DNA of 64,000 bases from DATDAW01 sp036525185 (GTDB lineage Bacteria > Verrucomicrobiota > Verrucomicrobiia > Chthoniobacterales > DASVRZ01), in contig DATDAW010000039.1 in the NCBI GenBank assembly GCA_036525185.1, positions 11,150-75,149 on the forward strand, in the 5' to 3' direction. The position numbers were made by a program, and so were the translations under genes. Of the stretch, positions 27,060 to 36,053 are shown in pieces. Within the stretch, counting starts at the first letter, position 1. Each line of letters opens with the position of its first letter. The notes under the pieces are model-generated. The model worked only from the letters and a program-made list of their open reading frames with translations. It had not been told where the DNA came from and ran no database searches.

Positions 27060-28325
27060 TTAGTCGAGTTTTTTCCGGGTGACGCGAGAGGTTAGGAGGA
27101 AAAAGACGGCCGCGAATCCAACCAGGATCAGGCCATCACGCCATAGGACGGCGCCGACGTCACCCGCCAGAAAGATCGTGTGGAGTGCTTGCACAAAATA
27201 CCGTGCGGGAAAGAGATATGTTAGTGCCTGGATCGGCGCCGGCATGCTCCGAATCTCGAAGATGAACCCGGAAAGTTGAAATGATGGCAAGAAGCCAAGA
27301 ATCAAAGCGGCCTGACCTGCGATGAACTGGCTCTTCGCAAGCGTCGATATGAAAAGCCCCTGCCCAAGGCAGGCTGCCAGAAACGCCGAAGTCACCAGCG
27401 CGAGTACGATCGCCGATCCGCGCAGAGGCGTGTGAAATATGCCGACCGACACCAGCGTGCAGAACGACATGGAGCCAAAACCAAGCAGAAAATAGGGGAT
27501 CAATTTCCCCAGGACCAGTTCCTGGATCGACACGGGCGTCGCCATCAATGCCTCCATCGTGCCCCGTTCCCATTCCCGCGCGACGACGAGCGACGTAAGC
27601 AGTGTCCCAATCAGCGTCATCACAATGGCGATCGAGCCGGGAACGAGGTAATTCTTGCTCTCGAGCGAGGGATTGAACCACATCCGCGTCTCGATCTCGA
27701 TATTTGGAGGGGCGTTGGCGCCCTGGTCCAGGGCCCGCGCCGTTTGCCAGCCACCGATCGCCGCCCGAATGTAGTTTTGCACGAAACTGGCCGTATTTGG
27801 CTCGCTGCCATCAGCGATAATCTGCAAACGGGCTGCCGTGTCTCCGCCACCATTATTTCCCGTAAACAGCCTGGAGAAATTCACGGGAATGACGAGGATG
27901 CCTCGCAGTTTTCCAGCGACAAGCTGGTCCTCCATTTCTTTGAGGGTGAATCCAGGTGTCACCGTAAAATATTTCGAATCGCGCAGCGCTGCCATCAGGC
28001 TCTCGCTAACCGGTGTCCGCTCCTCCATGACCACGCCGACGCGCAATTTCGTCGAATCCAAGGAAACGGCGTATCCGAACAAGAAAAGCAAGATTACCGG
28101 CAGGATGAACGCGATGAGAATGCTGCTTGGATCGCGTAAAATTTGCACGCCTTCCTTGCGAATCAGCGCGAGCAATCGCCGCGGGTTGAATTTTTCCACT
28201 GCGAAAGAACGCGAATCGCTCGAGGCAGCGCCGGTTTCGACCCTCCGATTGCCGGACGACGATCGTTCGGAAAGCGCCCCTCGTTGTGGGTCGCGGCTCT
28301 CTATTTCTATTTTCATTCGTGTCAT
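27060..28325 (-). CDS. ybhS: ABC-2 type transporter permease, YbhS-like
   Basis: The 421-residue permease carries LIRKEGVQILRDPSSILIAFILP-type sequence (read in two parts around residues 50-72), the usual start of YbhS. A large extracytoplasmic loop and C-terminal membrane segments with TPVSIQELVLGKLIPYFLLG follow. The first 42 residues are extra compared with family members; an in-frame GTG at 28199 gives a 379-residue protein, closer to E. coli YbhS. The start at 28325 lies 17 bases after the ybhF stop, which supports it too. The true start is unresolved. Confidence 0.88.
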   Translation of the reverse strand: MTRMKIEIESRDPQRGALSERSSSGNRRVETGAASSDSRSFAVEKFNPRRLLALIRKEGVQILRDPSSILIAFILPVILLFLFGYAVSLDSTKLRVGVVMEERTPVSESLMAALRDSKYFTVTPGFTLKEMEDQLVAGKLRGILVIPVNFSRLFTGNNGGGDTAARLQIIADGSEPNTASFVQNYIRAAIGGWQTARALDQGANAPPNIEIETRMWFNPSLESKNYLVPGSIAIVMTLIGTLLTSLVVAREWERGTMEALMATPVSIQELVLGKLIPYFLLGFGSMSFCTLVSVGIFHTPLRGSAIVLALVTSAFLAACLGQGLFISTLAKSQFIAGQAALILGFLPSFQLSGFIFEIRSMPAPIQALTYLFPARYFVQALHTIFLAGDVGAVLWRDGLILVGFAAVFFLLTSRVTRKKLD

Positions 28326-28342
28326 CCGTGCCCGTTCTCGGT

Positions 28343-30100
28343 TTAGCTTTTCACCCCATTTTCCCGGTCGAACTCCCGAATCAAGGCGACGAAAGCGTCT
28401 TCCATTGTCGGATTTTCCAGCTCCGGGGTTCTTACTTTGCGTTTCAGTTCGTCCGGCGGCCCGAGTGCGATCAGCTGGCCGCGATACACCAGCCCAATCC
28501 GATCACAGTACTCCGCCTCGTCCATGAAATGGGTCGTGACCATGACCGTGACGCCTTTTTCCACGAGGCCGTTGATGTGCTTCCAGAATTCGCGGCGGGT
28601 GATAGGGTCCACGCCCGACGTGGGCTCATCGAGAAACAGCACGTCCGGCTCGTGCATCAATGCCGCTGCCATCGAAAGCCGCTGCTTGAACCCGAGCGGC
28701 AACTGCCCAGACGGCACGTCTGCCTGGTCGCCAAATGCAAAGATCTCCAGCATGGAATCCACCGCTTTTCTGCGTCCGTTCTTCAATCCGTAAATTCCGG
28801 AAAAAAAGTCGAGGTTCTGCCGGACGGTGAGGTCGGCGTAGAGGGAAAATTTTTGGGCCATGTAGCCGAGCCTGCTACGGGCCTGACTCCCGGAATGCTG
28901 CAAATCCAGACCTGTTACCCGAGCCGTGCCCGAAGTCGGTTTGAGAAGACCGCACATCATCTTGAACGTTGTAGATTTTCCCGCTCCGTTCGGACCGAGC
29001 AGACCGAAAAGCTCGCCGCGTTTGACCTCAAAAGTCACGCGGTCCGTCGCTGCGAAATCGCCGAATTTCTTGGTCAGATCGTGCGCTTCGATGACGGATT
29101 TATCGTCGCCAGGAATTTGCCGCATGGCCTCTGCAATCCGCGATTCGCCACGTGTCGGGCCGCCCAGGGCGTCGATGAACGCATCTTCGAAACGCGGCTT
29201 TACGTGCTTTGGTTTTCCCTCGAGACCGATCGCCGCCGCGTCGAATTCCATCGCGCCTTCTCGCAGTACGAGCCGCAAATGGTTTCCCTGCACGACGCCG
29301 TCCAGGACAGACTCCACGTCCAAAGCGCGTTGAAGCGCCTGACGGCGAGCATGCGTCACCGGCAAGACAAACGTCCGGTCCCGCACACGATCCGTCAGCT
29401 CAGCAGGCGCCCCGGAAAAAAGCGTTTTGCCGTCGTTTAGGACGATCACGCTTTCGCACATCTCCGCCTCATCGAGATACGCGGTGCTCCAGATGACACC
29501 GATGCCTTCGGCTACGAGATCCTGGACCATTGTCCATAAGTCACGCCGGGAAATCGGGTCGACGCCCACGCCAGGTTCGTCGAGTAAAAGCAGTTCCGGC
29601 TTCGAAATGAGAGCGCATGCCAGACCCAGCTTCTGCTTCATCCCGCCTGAAAGCGCCCCGGCTTTTCGCTTCGTAAACCGTTTCAAATCCGTAAAGCCCA
29701 GCAACCGCTCGAAGGTGGCCGCCCGCTCCTGGTCGGGTACGCCGCGCAGATCCGCATACAAATCCAGGTTTTGTTGCACACTCAAATCCTCGTAGAGCCC
29801 AAAGCGCTGGGGCATGTACCCGGCCCGAATGTGAATTTCTTCCGCCTGCGTCGCCGGGTTCACCCCAAGCACAGTTAGCTCACCCTCCGTCGGATCCAGC
29901 AGTCCGGCGACCATTCGCAAAAATGTCGTCTTTCCCGCCCCGTCCGGACCTGCCAGACCGGTAATCCGGCCGGCAAAAATATCCGCGTCCAAGCCTGCCA
30001 GGGCTGGCTTTTTTGCTTTCGGAAACCGCTTCGTCAAATTGCGTGCCCGGACGATGGGGCCATCAATTCGCGACGTTTCCGGTTGGAACAGATTGTTCAC
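28343..30100 (-). CDS. ybhF: ABC transporter ATP-binding protein with two fused ATPase domains, YbhF-like
   Basis: The 585-residue protein has two complete nucleotide-binding domains. Domain one (about residues 15-240) has Walker A GPDGAGKTTFL, signature LSGGMKQKLGLA and Walker B LLLLDEPGVGVDP. Domain two (about 335-560) has GPNGAGKSTTFKM, LPLGFKQRLSMA in place of an LSGG signature, and DVLFLDEPTSGVDP. The variant second signature is therefore worth noting. The start overlaps the 3' end of the upstream HlyD-type gene by 38 bases, which indicates translational coupling. It energises the two ABC-2 permeases downstream. Confidence 0.93.
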   Translation of the reverse strand: MNNLFQPETSRIDGPIVRARNLTKRFPKAKKPALAGLDADIFAGRITGLAGPDGAGKTTFLRMVAGLLDPTEGELTVLGVNPATQAEEIHIRAGYMPQRFGLYEDLSVQQNLDLYADLRGVPDQERAATFERLLGFTDLKRFTKRKAGALSGGMKQKLGLACALISKPELLLLDEPGVGVDPISRRDLWTMVQDLVAEGIGVIWSTAYLDEAEMCESVIVLNDGKTLFSGAPAELTDRVRDRTFVLPVTHARRQALQRALDVESVLDGVVQGNHLRLVLREGAMEFDAAAIGLEGKPKHVKPRFEDAFIDALGGPTRGESRIAEAMRQIPGDDKSVIEAHDLTKKFGDFAATDRVTFEVKRGELFGLLGPNGAGKSTTFKMMCGLLKPTSGTARVTGLDLQHSGSQARSRLGYMAQKFSLYADLTVRQNLDFFSGIYGLKNGRRKAVDSMLEIFAFGDQADVPSGQLPLGFKQRLSMAAALMHEPDVLFLDEPTSGVDPITRREFWKHINGLVEKGVTVMVTTHFMDEAEYCDRIGLVYRGQLIALGPPDELKRKVRTPELENPTMEDAFVALIREFDRENGVKS

Positions 30101-31091
30101 GATCTTTCTCCTCCAAGAGTCTTACGGTCACCGGCATGCCCTGACGCAGAAATTTGTCCGGTTTAGAAATGATAACCCTCAGCCGGTACACCAAGTCCGC
30201 GCGCAATTCCCTCGTTTCCACGGACTTCGGCGTAAATTCGGCAACCGGAGAGACGAACCCGACCTGCGCGGGGATCGCCTCGTTCGGTCGGGTGTCGGTA
30301 AAAACGCTTGCCTGCATTCCCGGATAAACTCGGCCAAGGTCGCGCTCGCTCACGTACGTGCGCACCCATACTGGCGAGTTCAAATTCAGAGCGCATGCCG
30401 TTGTTCCCGCGGCCACGATCGCTCCGGGTTCAAGGGCTCTGGTGATAATGACTCCATCGGTCGGGGCCACGATACGGCAATCCAGCACGTCGCGTTCCGC
30501 GGCCTCCAAATTCGCTTTTGTCCGCGCGACTTCGGCCTTCGCGGCGTCGATGTCTTCGTAGCGGGAGCCCGCCTCCAGCAATGCCAGATTGGCCTGAGCG
30601 GACGCGAGTTGCGCAGCCGTCGAATCACGCGTCGCCAGTGCCGTATCGTAGTCTGATCGCGCAACGACTCGCTGTGCCCACAAATCCCTCGTACGCCCAA
30701 AATTGGCTTCCGCGTTCATCAGATTTGCTTTCATCTGCCCTACCTGCGCCCTGGCCTGGTCGATGTCCTCTTTTCGCGAGCCATTGACCGCTTTCGCCAG
30801 CGCGGCCTCAGCCGACCCCAGCTGGGCCTCAGCCAGATGCACCTGGTCCACGTAGGGCCCGTCTTCCAGAACGGCGATCACATCGCCTGCCTTGACCACA
30901 TCGCCTTCATCCACACGGATTTCCTTGATCCGTCCACCGACGCGAAATCCAAGATTCACCTGGCGAATGTCGATGTTTCCTTGAACTAGCAGCTCGCCGT
31001 TTTCACTCGCTGAGCGCTGTTTCACAAAATAAACAGCGGCCGCGGCGACGGTGAGAATCAGGACAATCAGAACGAGTCTGCGTGGTTTCAC
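30063..31091 (-). CDS. ybhG: HlyD/EmrA-type membrane fusion protein, YbhG-like
   Basis: The 342-residue periplasmic adaptor has an N-terminal membrane anchor (RLVLIVLILTVAAAAVYFV), a biotinyl-lipoyl-like half (VQGNIDIRQVNLGFRVGG, VDEGDVVKAGDVIAVLEDG), a coiled-coil hairpin of about 130 residues, and the second half with IVAPTDGVIITRALEPGAIV. The GTG at 31091 is chosen because it lies in a GTGA overlap with the TetR stop; the longer frame begins inside the TetR gene. It links the inner membrane pump to the outer membrane. No outer membrane channel gene is present nearby. Confidence 0.92.
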   Translation of the reverse strand: MKPRRLVLIVLILTVAAAAVYFVKQRSASENGELLVQGNIDIRQVNLGFRVGGRIKEIRVDEGDVVKAGDVIAVLEDGPYVDQVHLAEAQLGSAEAALAKAVNGSRKEDIDQARAQVGQMKANLMNAEANFGRTRDLWAQRVVARSDYDTALATRDSTAAQLASAQANLALLEAGSRYEDIDAAKAEVARTKANLEAAERDVLDCRIVAPTDGVIITRALEPGAIVAAGTTACALNLNSPVWVRTYVSERDLGRVYPGMQASVFTDTRPNEAIPAQVGFVSPVAEFTPKSVETRELRADLVYRLRVIISKPDKFLRQGMPVTVRLLEEKDREQSVPTGNVAN

Positions 31092-31819
31092 TGATCGTTT
31101 CCCTTTCCTGGGGTGTTCGTTTCGTACAAAAAAATGGCTTCGAGATTTGCGTTCACGGCGGCCTCGATCTGGCGGGCTTCCTCCGCGGTGTAACATTGCC
31201 AGTGCATCCGCCGCCGGACCGTTTCACGACCGGCCAGAAAGATGATGAACTGGCCCACCAGCGAATGGGCGCGCAGAATCATCTGTGGATCTTCCGAATG
31301 GCTCCCTGTGGCATCGGCCAGCAATCGGGCAAAGGCTTGGTGAATATGCTGAATGACGTTTTCGTATATATAATCAAATCCTTTGGTCGGCTGCATTTGC
31401 TCACGCATGACGATGCGGGACCAGGAACTCGCCATGGGAAATCGGACCAAGGTCCCCAGAAACGCCCGGATCATCCCCTGGGCGAGTTCCAAGGCTTCGC
31501 GAGGTGTGAAACCATTGGCCGGATCCCGCTCCTTTATGGAGAGGGCTGCCGGCAGGACATTCGCCTTGATCGTGCTGACGACGGACTCGATAACGGCCAT
31601 ATACAGGCCTTCTTTTCCTCCGAAATAATAAGCGATGGCCGCCTGATTTACTCCGGCCTGCAGTGCGATCTGGCGAGTCGTGGCGCCTTCGAGATTATAG
31701 GCGCCAAAGATTTCCAGCCCCGCCGTGATCAACCGTTGCCGGGCGTCCGGCTCGCTTCCCTTGCCGGTAAGAAAGGAGTCTGGCACAGCCATGAGATCCC
31801 AGTCGGAAGCCTTCGTCAT
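31088..31819 (-). CDS. cecR: TetR/AcrR-family regulator, CecR (DUF1956)-like
   Basis: The 243-residue protein has an N-terminal helix-turn-helix (ARQRLITAGLEIFGAYNLEG, then TTRQIALQAGVNQAAIAYYF, about residues 25-65) and a C-terminal DUF1956 ligand-binding region (FLGTLVRFPMASSWSRIVMRE). It is the first gene of the operon, and its stop overlaps the adaptor gene start by four bases. In E. coli the homologous CecR represses the same gene order. The palindrome at 31833-31848, just upstream, is a likely operator for self-control. Confidence 0.9.
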   Translation of the reverse strand: MTKASDWDLMAVPDSFLTGKGSEPDARQRLITAGLEIFGAYNLEGATTRQIALQAGVNQAAIAYYFGGKEGLYMAVIESVVSTIKANVLPAALSIKERDPANGFTPREALELAQGMIRAFLGTLVRFPMASSWSRIVMREQMQPTKGFDYIYENVIQHIHQAFARLLADATGSHSEDPQMILRAHSLVGQFIIFLAGRETVRRRMHWQCYTAEEARQIEAAVNANLEAIFLYETNTPGKGNDQ

Positions 31820-31832
31820 GATGTTCCAAGTT

Positions 31833-31848
31833 ATTCAATCAATTGAAT
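31833..31848. promoter_or_regulatory. Probable TetR/CecR operator palindrome
   Basis: ATTCAAT (31833-31839) and ATTGAAT (31842-31848) form perfect 7-base arms with a 2-base spacer, 14 bases upstream of the cecR start codon. Such a short AT-rich dyad in front of a TetR gene is typical of an autoregulatory operator. Binding is inferred only. Confidence 0.7.
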
Positions 31849-31968
31849 GAATCAAACGATTATATTGGCTTTCTTCGGCTGTAATCAGGCGTTTGAATCA
31901 ACGCGCCCGTGGTAACTGCCATTTTTTGTTTTCGCCACCGTGAAATGTGTGTCAACATCCGCAAACCT

Positions 31969-33135
31969 ATGGAAATCGGTATCCTGCATTACTCGATGCC
32001 GCCTCTAATCGGGGGCGTCGAGCGGGTTATCGAAGCGCACGCCCGCATGTTCCAGGAACAGGGAGATCGCGTAAGGTTGTATCACAATGGACGGCAGCCG
32101 CGTGTCGCAAACGCTCTCCCCGGAATCGCGGTGCCGGGCATGAGCTCGCCGGCGCCCTTTGACGAACGGCGTGATGAGATCGTCCGGTTCTTCGAGCACG
32201 AGCCGTTGGATTGCCTCATTGCGCACAACATTTTCACCATGCCGTTCGACCTCGCGGCAACGGCAGCACTCTGGAAACTAAGCGAGCAGATGCCGGTTGT
32301 TTCCTGGGTCCACGATTTGGCGGCAGCCAGTCCCTTTCATAGGATCGGCAATTCACCAGCCGAGAAGTTATTAAGATGCCACCCAAAGCACGCGACAGTC
32401 GTTGCAGTGTCTCAGGCGCGCGCGAATGCGTACAAGACGCTGACCGGGCATGGAGTTTCGGCCGTGATTCCAAACGGGGTGGATGTGCTGAAATCGTGTG
32501 GTTTGTCCCTGGATTTGCAGCAACGACTTGAAGCACGCGATGCCCTGGACGCTTTCCCTGTGTTGCTGCATCCGGCGCGCATTCTGAAGCGGAAGAATTT
32601 CGGATTAGGTCTCCGGTTGACTGCTGCTTTACAGGACGCGGGCTTGAACCCGCTCTATGTTATCACTGGCGCGCCAGAGCCGTTCACAGGCAAACAGGCA
32701 TTGTATCGAACCGAACTCGACAGAATGATTTCTGAACTGCGCCTGGAAAATTCAGTGATTTTTCTGAGTGACGACGCTGTTTTGACCGATGCCGATGTTC
32801 GAGCGCTGTACGGGGTGGCGGATGCGCTGTTTTTCCCAAGCGAAGAGGAGGGATTTGGGTTGCCTGTCCTTGAGGCGGGAGCACAACGGCTGCCTGTATT
32901 TTGTTCTGAGAATCAGCCGCTTGTGGAACTTGCGCGCTTGAACGGAGTCGTCTTTCCACTCCAAGTCGACCCCGCGACTTTAGCTGCTGAGGTGGCTACG
33001 TTTTTATCCCGCGACCCTGCAAATCAAGTCCGCAAAACCATTCGCGACAAATATCATTGGCGGGCAATATTCCAGAACAACATTCTTCCTCTACTGCAAA
33101 ACGTTTTGTCCAAAACCCCCGAACCCACCCTATGA
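31969..33135 (+). CDS. GT4-type glycosyltransferase
   Basis: The 388-residue protein is a GT-B fold glycosyltransferase: SMPPLIGGVERVIEAHARM near the start, VAVSQARANAYKTL and IPNGVDVLKS in the middle, HPARILKRKNF, and the donor-binding E-x7-E motif in PSEEEGFGLPVLEAGA near residue 300. The ATG at 31969 is preferred to the GTG at 31909. Its TGA stop overlaps the ATG of glgB by four bases, so the two genes are translationally coupled. Its product and donor sugar are unknown; a role in glycogen or maltooligosaccharide synthesis is an inference from coupling to glgB. Confidence 0.88.
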   Translation: MEIGILHYSMPPLIGGVERVIEAHARMFQEQGDRVRLYHNGRQPRVANALPGIAVPGMSSPAPFDERRDEIVRFFEHEPLDCLIAHNIFTMPFDLAATAALWKLSEQMPVVSWVHDLAAASPFHRIGNSPAEKLLRCHPKHATVVAVSQARANAYKTLTGHGVSAVIPNGVDVLKSCGLSLDLQQRLEARDALDAFPVLLHPARILKRKNFGLGLRLTAALQDAGLNPLYVITGAPEPFTGKQALYRTELDRMISELRLENSVIFLSDDAVLTDADVRALYGVADALFFPSEEEGFGLPVLEAGAQRLPVFCSENQPLVELARLNGVVFPLQVDPATLAAEVATFLSRDPANQVRKTIRDKYHWRAIFQNNILPLLQNVLSKTPEPTL

Positions 33136-35330
33136 ACGCCACCACTATCTTGTCCCCCCACGATTTTCATTTGCTCGCATCTGCTATGCATCACGATCCA
33201 TTTTCCGTGCTCGGCCGGCACACGGTCGACGGCGGTGAGGTGATCCGGGTTTTGCGGCCGGAAGCGAAGGAGATTCAGGTTGTTTCAGAAGAGGACACGA
33301 CGCAGGTGTTTCCCACAGAACGAATCGGTGATCCGGGAATCTTTGAGGCCTTCATCGATGAGACTGCCGAGTTGGGAGCCTATAAATTGCGGATCACGAC
33401 ATGGGACGACGTGTCCTTCGAAATCGTAGACCCGTATTCATTCGGCCGCGTGCTCGGAGAGGTGGACACGCATCTCTTTGCCGAGGGAAATCACTACGAG
33501 ATTTACAAGAAACTCGGGGCGCATATCCGGGAGGTCGGTGGCTATTGGGGTGTGACGTTTGCCGTATGGGCGCCGAACGCGTCGAGGGTTAGTGTTGTGG
33601 GCGAGTTCAACGGTTGGGATGGCCGGGTTTATCCGATGCGCAAAATCGAGAGCGGAATTTGGGAGATCTTCATCCCGGGTCTGGGCGAGGGGGTTCATTA
33701 TAAATTCGAGGTTCGATCGGCGTATGGCCATTTGCAGTTGAAGAGCGATCCGTTTGCGTTCTACGGGCAGCACGGACGGGAAACGGCTTCGATGGTTTTC
33801 GATATCAATCGGTTTACGTGGAGTGATGACGAATGGATGGAAAAACGGAAAAGCGTGGAATGGCAGAAACGGCCGGTGAGCATTTATGAAGTGCATCTGG
33901 GTTCGTGGCAGCGTGTTGTCGAAGAGGGAAATCGGTTTTTAAGCTACATCGAAGCGGCGGACCGTCTGATCGAATACGTGGTCGAGATGGGGTTCACGCA
34001 CATTGAATTTTTGCCGTTGGCCGAGCATCCGTTCGATGGATCGTGGGGATACCAGGTGACAGGCTACTACGCCATTACGAGCCGATTCGGGAACCCGGAC
34101 GAATTCAGACATTTCGTGAACAGGGCACACCAGCGTGGAATAGGCATCATCATGGACTGGGTGCCGGGGCACTTTCCGAAAGATGCATTTGGTTTGGCGC
34201 GTTTCGATGGCACAGGATTGTATGAACACGAAGATCCGCGGCAGGGCGAGCATCGGGACTGGGGCACGCTGATTTTCAATTACGGACGTAACGAAGTTCG
34301 TAATTTCCTTATCGGAAACGCGTTGTTCCTATTGGATGAGTACCACATTGACGGCCTGCGCGTGGATGCGGTGGCGTCCATGCTGTATTTGGATTATTCG
34401 CGAAAAGAGGGTGAATGGGTACCCAACGCCTACGGCGGGCGCGAGAATCTCGAAGCGATTTACTTCATGAAACGCTTCAACGAAGTGTGCTACGAGAAGT
34501 TCCCGGGGATTATGACCATGGCCGAGGAATCGACGTCGTGGCCAGGGGTGTCGCGACCGACGTATCTGGGAGGATTGGGCTTCGGGTTCAAATGGAATAT
34601 GGGATGGATGCACGACTTCCTCGTTTACATGAGCAAGGAGCCGGTCCATCGGCGATACCACCAGGGACAGGTCACATTTTCCCTGTTATACGCGTTCCAT
34701 GAGCACTTCGTGCTGGTGCTGAGTCACGACGAAGTGGTCCACGGCAAAGGCTCGCTCATTGCCAAGATGCCGGGAGACGATTGGCAGAAGTTTGCGAATC
34801 TGCGGATGTTTTTCGGTTGGATGTGGGCGCATCCCGGCAAGAAATTGCTATTCCAAGGCGGGGAATTCGGTCAGTGGGCGGAATGGAATCACGGTCAAAG
34901 TCTCGACTGGCATCTCTGTGGCGCGCCGTTGCATGCTGGTTTGAAGAATTTGGTACAGCACCTGAACCACCTGTACAAAGAAGAGCCGGCCTTCTACGAA
35001 CTCGATGATACGTGGGAAGGCTTCGACTGGATCGATTTTCACGATGCGGACAACAGCGTGGTGGCGTTCCTGCGGCGAGACAAGAGCGGCGGAATCATTA
35101 TTTTCGTGGTCAACGCGACGCCGGTCCCGCGGTTCTCCTATCGCGTCGGCGCGCCATTCGCAGGATTTTACCGCGAAGTGCTGAATACGGATGCTGAAGC
35201 GTATGGCGGCAGCAATATTGGAAATTACGGTGGTTTTCACACGGAAGCCATCGCGTGGCAGGGCAGGGACTACTCGCTCAATCTCAACCTGCCGCCGCTG
35301 GCGACGATTGGACTCAAGTGGGAAGCATGA
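33132..35330 (+). CDS. glgB: 1,4-alpha-glucan branching enzyme
   Basis: GlgB introduces alpha-1,6 branches into glycogen. From the ATG at 33132 the protein is 732 residues, close to E. coli (728). It has N-terminal CBM48-type beta domains (HHDPFSVLGRH; FAVWAPNASRVSVVGEFNGW), the GH13 barrel with DGLRVDAVASMLYLDYSR (catalytic Asp), MAEESTSWPGV (Glu), and VLSHDEVVHGKGSL, and the GGEFGQWAEWNH segment. An upstream frame start at 33057 is inside the GT4 gene. It is followed by a long imperfect palindrome. Confidence 0.96.
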   Translation: MNATTILSPHDFHLLASAMHHDPFSVLGRHTVDGGEVIRVLRPEAKEIQVVSEEDTTQVFPTERIGDPGIFEAFIDETAELGAYKLRITTWDDVSFEIVDPYSFGRVLGEVDTHLFAEGNHYEIYKKLGAHIREVGGYWGVTFAVWAPNASRVSVVGEFNGWDGRVYPMRKIESGIWEIFIPGLGEGVHYKFEVRSAYGHLQLKSDPFAFYGQHGRETASMVFDINRFTWSDDEWMEKRKSVEWQKRPVSIYEVHLGSWQRVVEEGNRFLSYIEAADRLIEYVVEMGFTHIEFLPLAEHPFDGSWGYQVTGYYAITSRFGNPDEFRHFVNRAHQRGIGIIMDWVPGHFPKDAFGLARFDGTGLYEHEDPRQGEHRDWGTLIFNYGRNEVRNFLIGNALFLLDEYHIDGLRVDAVASMLYLDYSRKEGEWVPNAYGGRENLEAIYFMKRFNEVCYEKFPGIMTMAEESTSWPGVSRPTYLGGLGFGFKWNMGWMHDFLVYMSKEPVHRRYHQGQVTFSLLYAFHEHFVLVLSHDEVVHGKGSLIAKMPGDDWQKFANLRMFFGWMWAHPGKKLLFQGGEFGQWAEWNHGQSLDWHLCGAPLHAGLKNLVQHLNHLYKEEPAFYELDDTWEGFDWIDFHDADNSVVAFLRRDKSGGIIIFVVNATPVPRFSYRVGAPFAGFYREVLNTDAEAYGGSNIGNYGGFHTEAIAWQGRDYSLNLNLPPLATIGLKWEA

Positions 35331-35447
35331 GTTTTTAAGTCTCAGTTTGTAAGTCGTAAGAGGATACGCGGGCGGGATACGCGGGCGGGAAGCTGTCGGT
35401 GGCTCCGTCCGCGTTCTTCGTACTGACAAACTTTAAACTTAAGACTC
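35331..35447. repeat. Long imperfect palindrome with an internal tandem duplication, after glgB
   Basis: The outer arms (about 35331-35360 and 35416-35447) match imperfectly as inverted repeats, with about 23 of 32 bases complementary by my count. The centre contains two tandem copies of gatacgcgggcgg, one of which can pair with ccgtccgcgttc. The whole can fold into one long hairpin. It may be a terminator or a genome-wide palindromic repeat. Confidence 0.6.
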
Positions 35448-35486
35448 TTTTGACACCTTTAGGCCGACCCGCTTTCATCGGCGGAA

Positions 35487-35999
35487 ATGTGCAGGTTTTT
35501 TCTCCTTTCACCGCTGATCGGTCTTTTTCTGCTGGCGGGATGCGCCGCTCCGCAAGTGAAACCGACGCCGTTGGTGAAAGTGAACGTGCTGCCGTTGGCA
35601 CTGAGTGACGCGTTCGAGTTTCGTAAGACAAAGACATTTTTCAACGGCCCAGGATTTAACCCGGGCCGCGACCCGATGGTGTCGATACAGAAGCGTCGCG
35701 CGGAATTCGGCGCCGTGGATAGTCTCGATCGAGCGGAGAGGGCAGGCGATTATTTTACCTTCTGGTGGCGGGCACATCGCAAGGCAAACGTCACCGTCCG
35801 GTTGGAGTACAGGACGGTGAACTTGGGCGACTATGTCCAGGCGCGGGAGCTATATTACCCGGACGTTCTGGGGACCTATCAATCAGGGTTCAACATTATC
35901 GGTGACGACTATTCCGACGATGGACGGATCACTTCCTGGCGTTGCGTGTTGATTGAAGAAGGAAAAATCGTGGCGTTGACGCAGTCGATGCTCTGGTAA
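35487..35999 (+). CDS. Predicted lipoprotein of unknown function
   Basis: The 170-residue protein begins with a lipoprotein signal peptide (LLSPLIGLFLLAGCAAP), the lipobox LAGC placing the modified cysteine near residue 19. The mature part is soluble and shows no recognisable catalytic motif; it is likely attached to the outer or inner membrane facing the periplasm. The gene stands alone between the palindrome and the converging aminotransferase gene. No family is assigned. Confidence 0.75.
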   Translation: MCRFFLLSPLIGLFLLAGCAAPQVKPTPLVKVNVLPLALSDAFEFRKTKTFFNGPGFNPGRDPMVSIQKRRAEFGAVDSLDRAERAGDYFTFWWRAHRKANVTVRLEYRTVNLGDYVQARELYYPDVLGTYQSGFNIIGDDYSDDGRITSWRCVLIEEGKIVALTQSMLW

Positions 36000-36053
36000 A
36001 GGAACGCTTCGATGGAGGCCTTCGCTGTCCTTGCTTCCTTCTGTTTTAAGATT

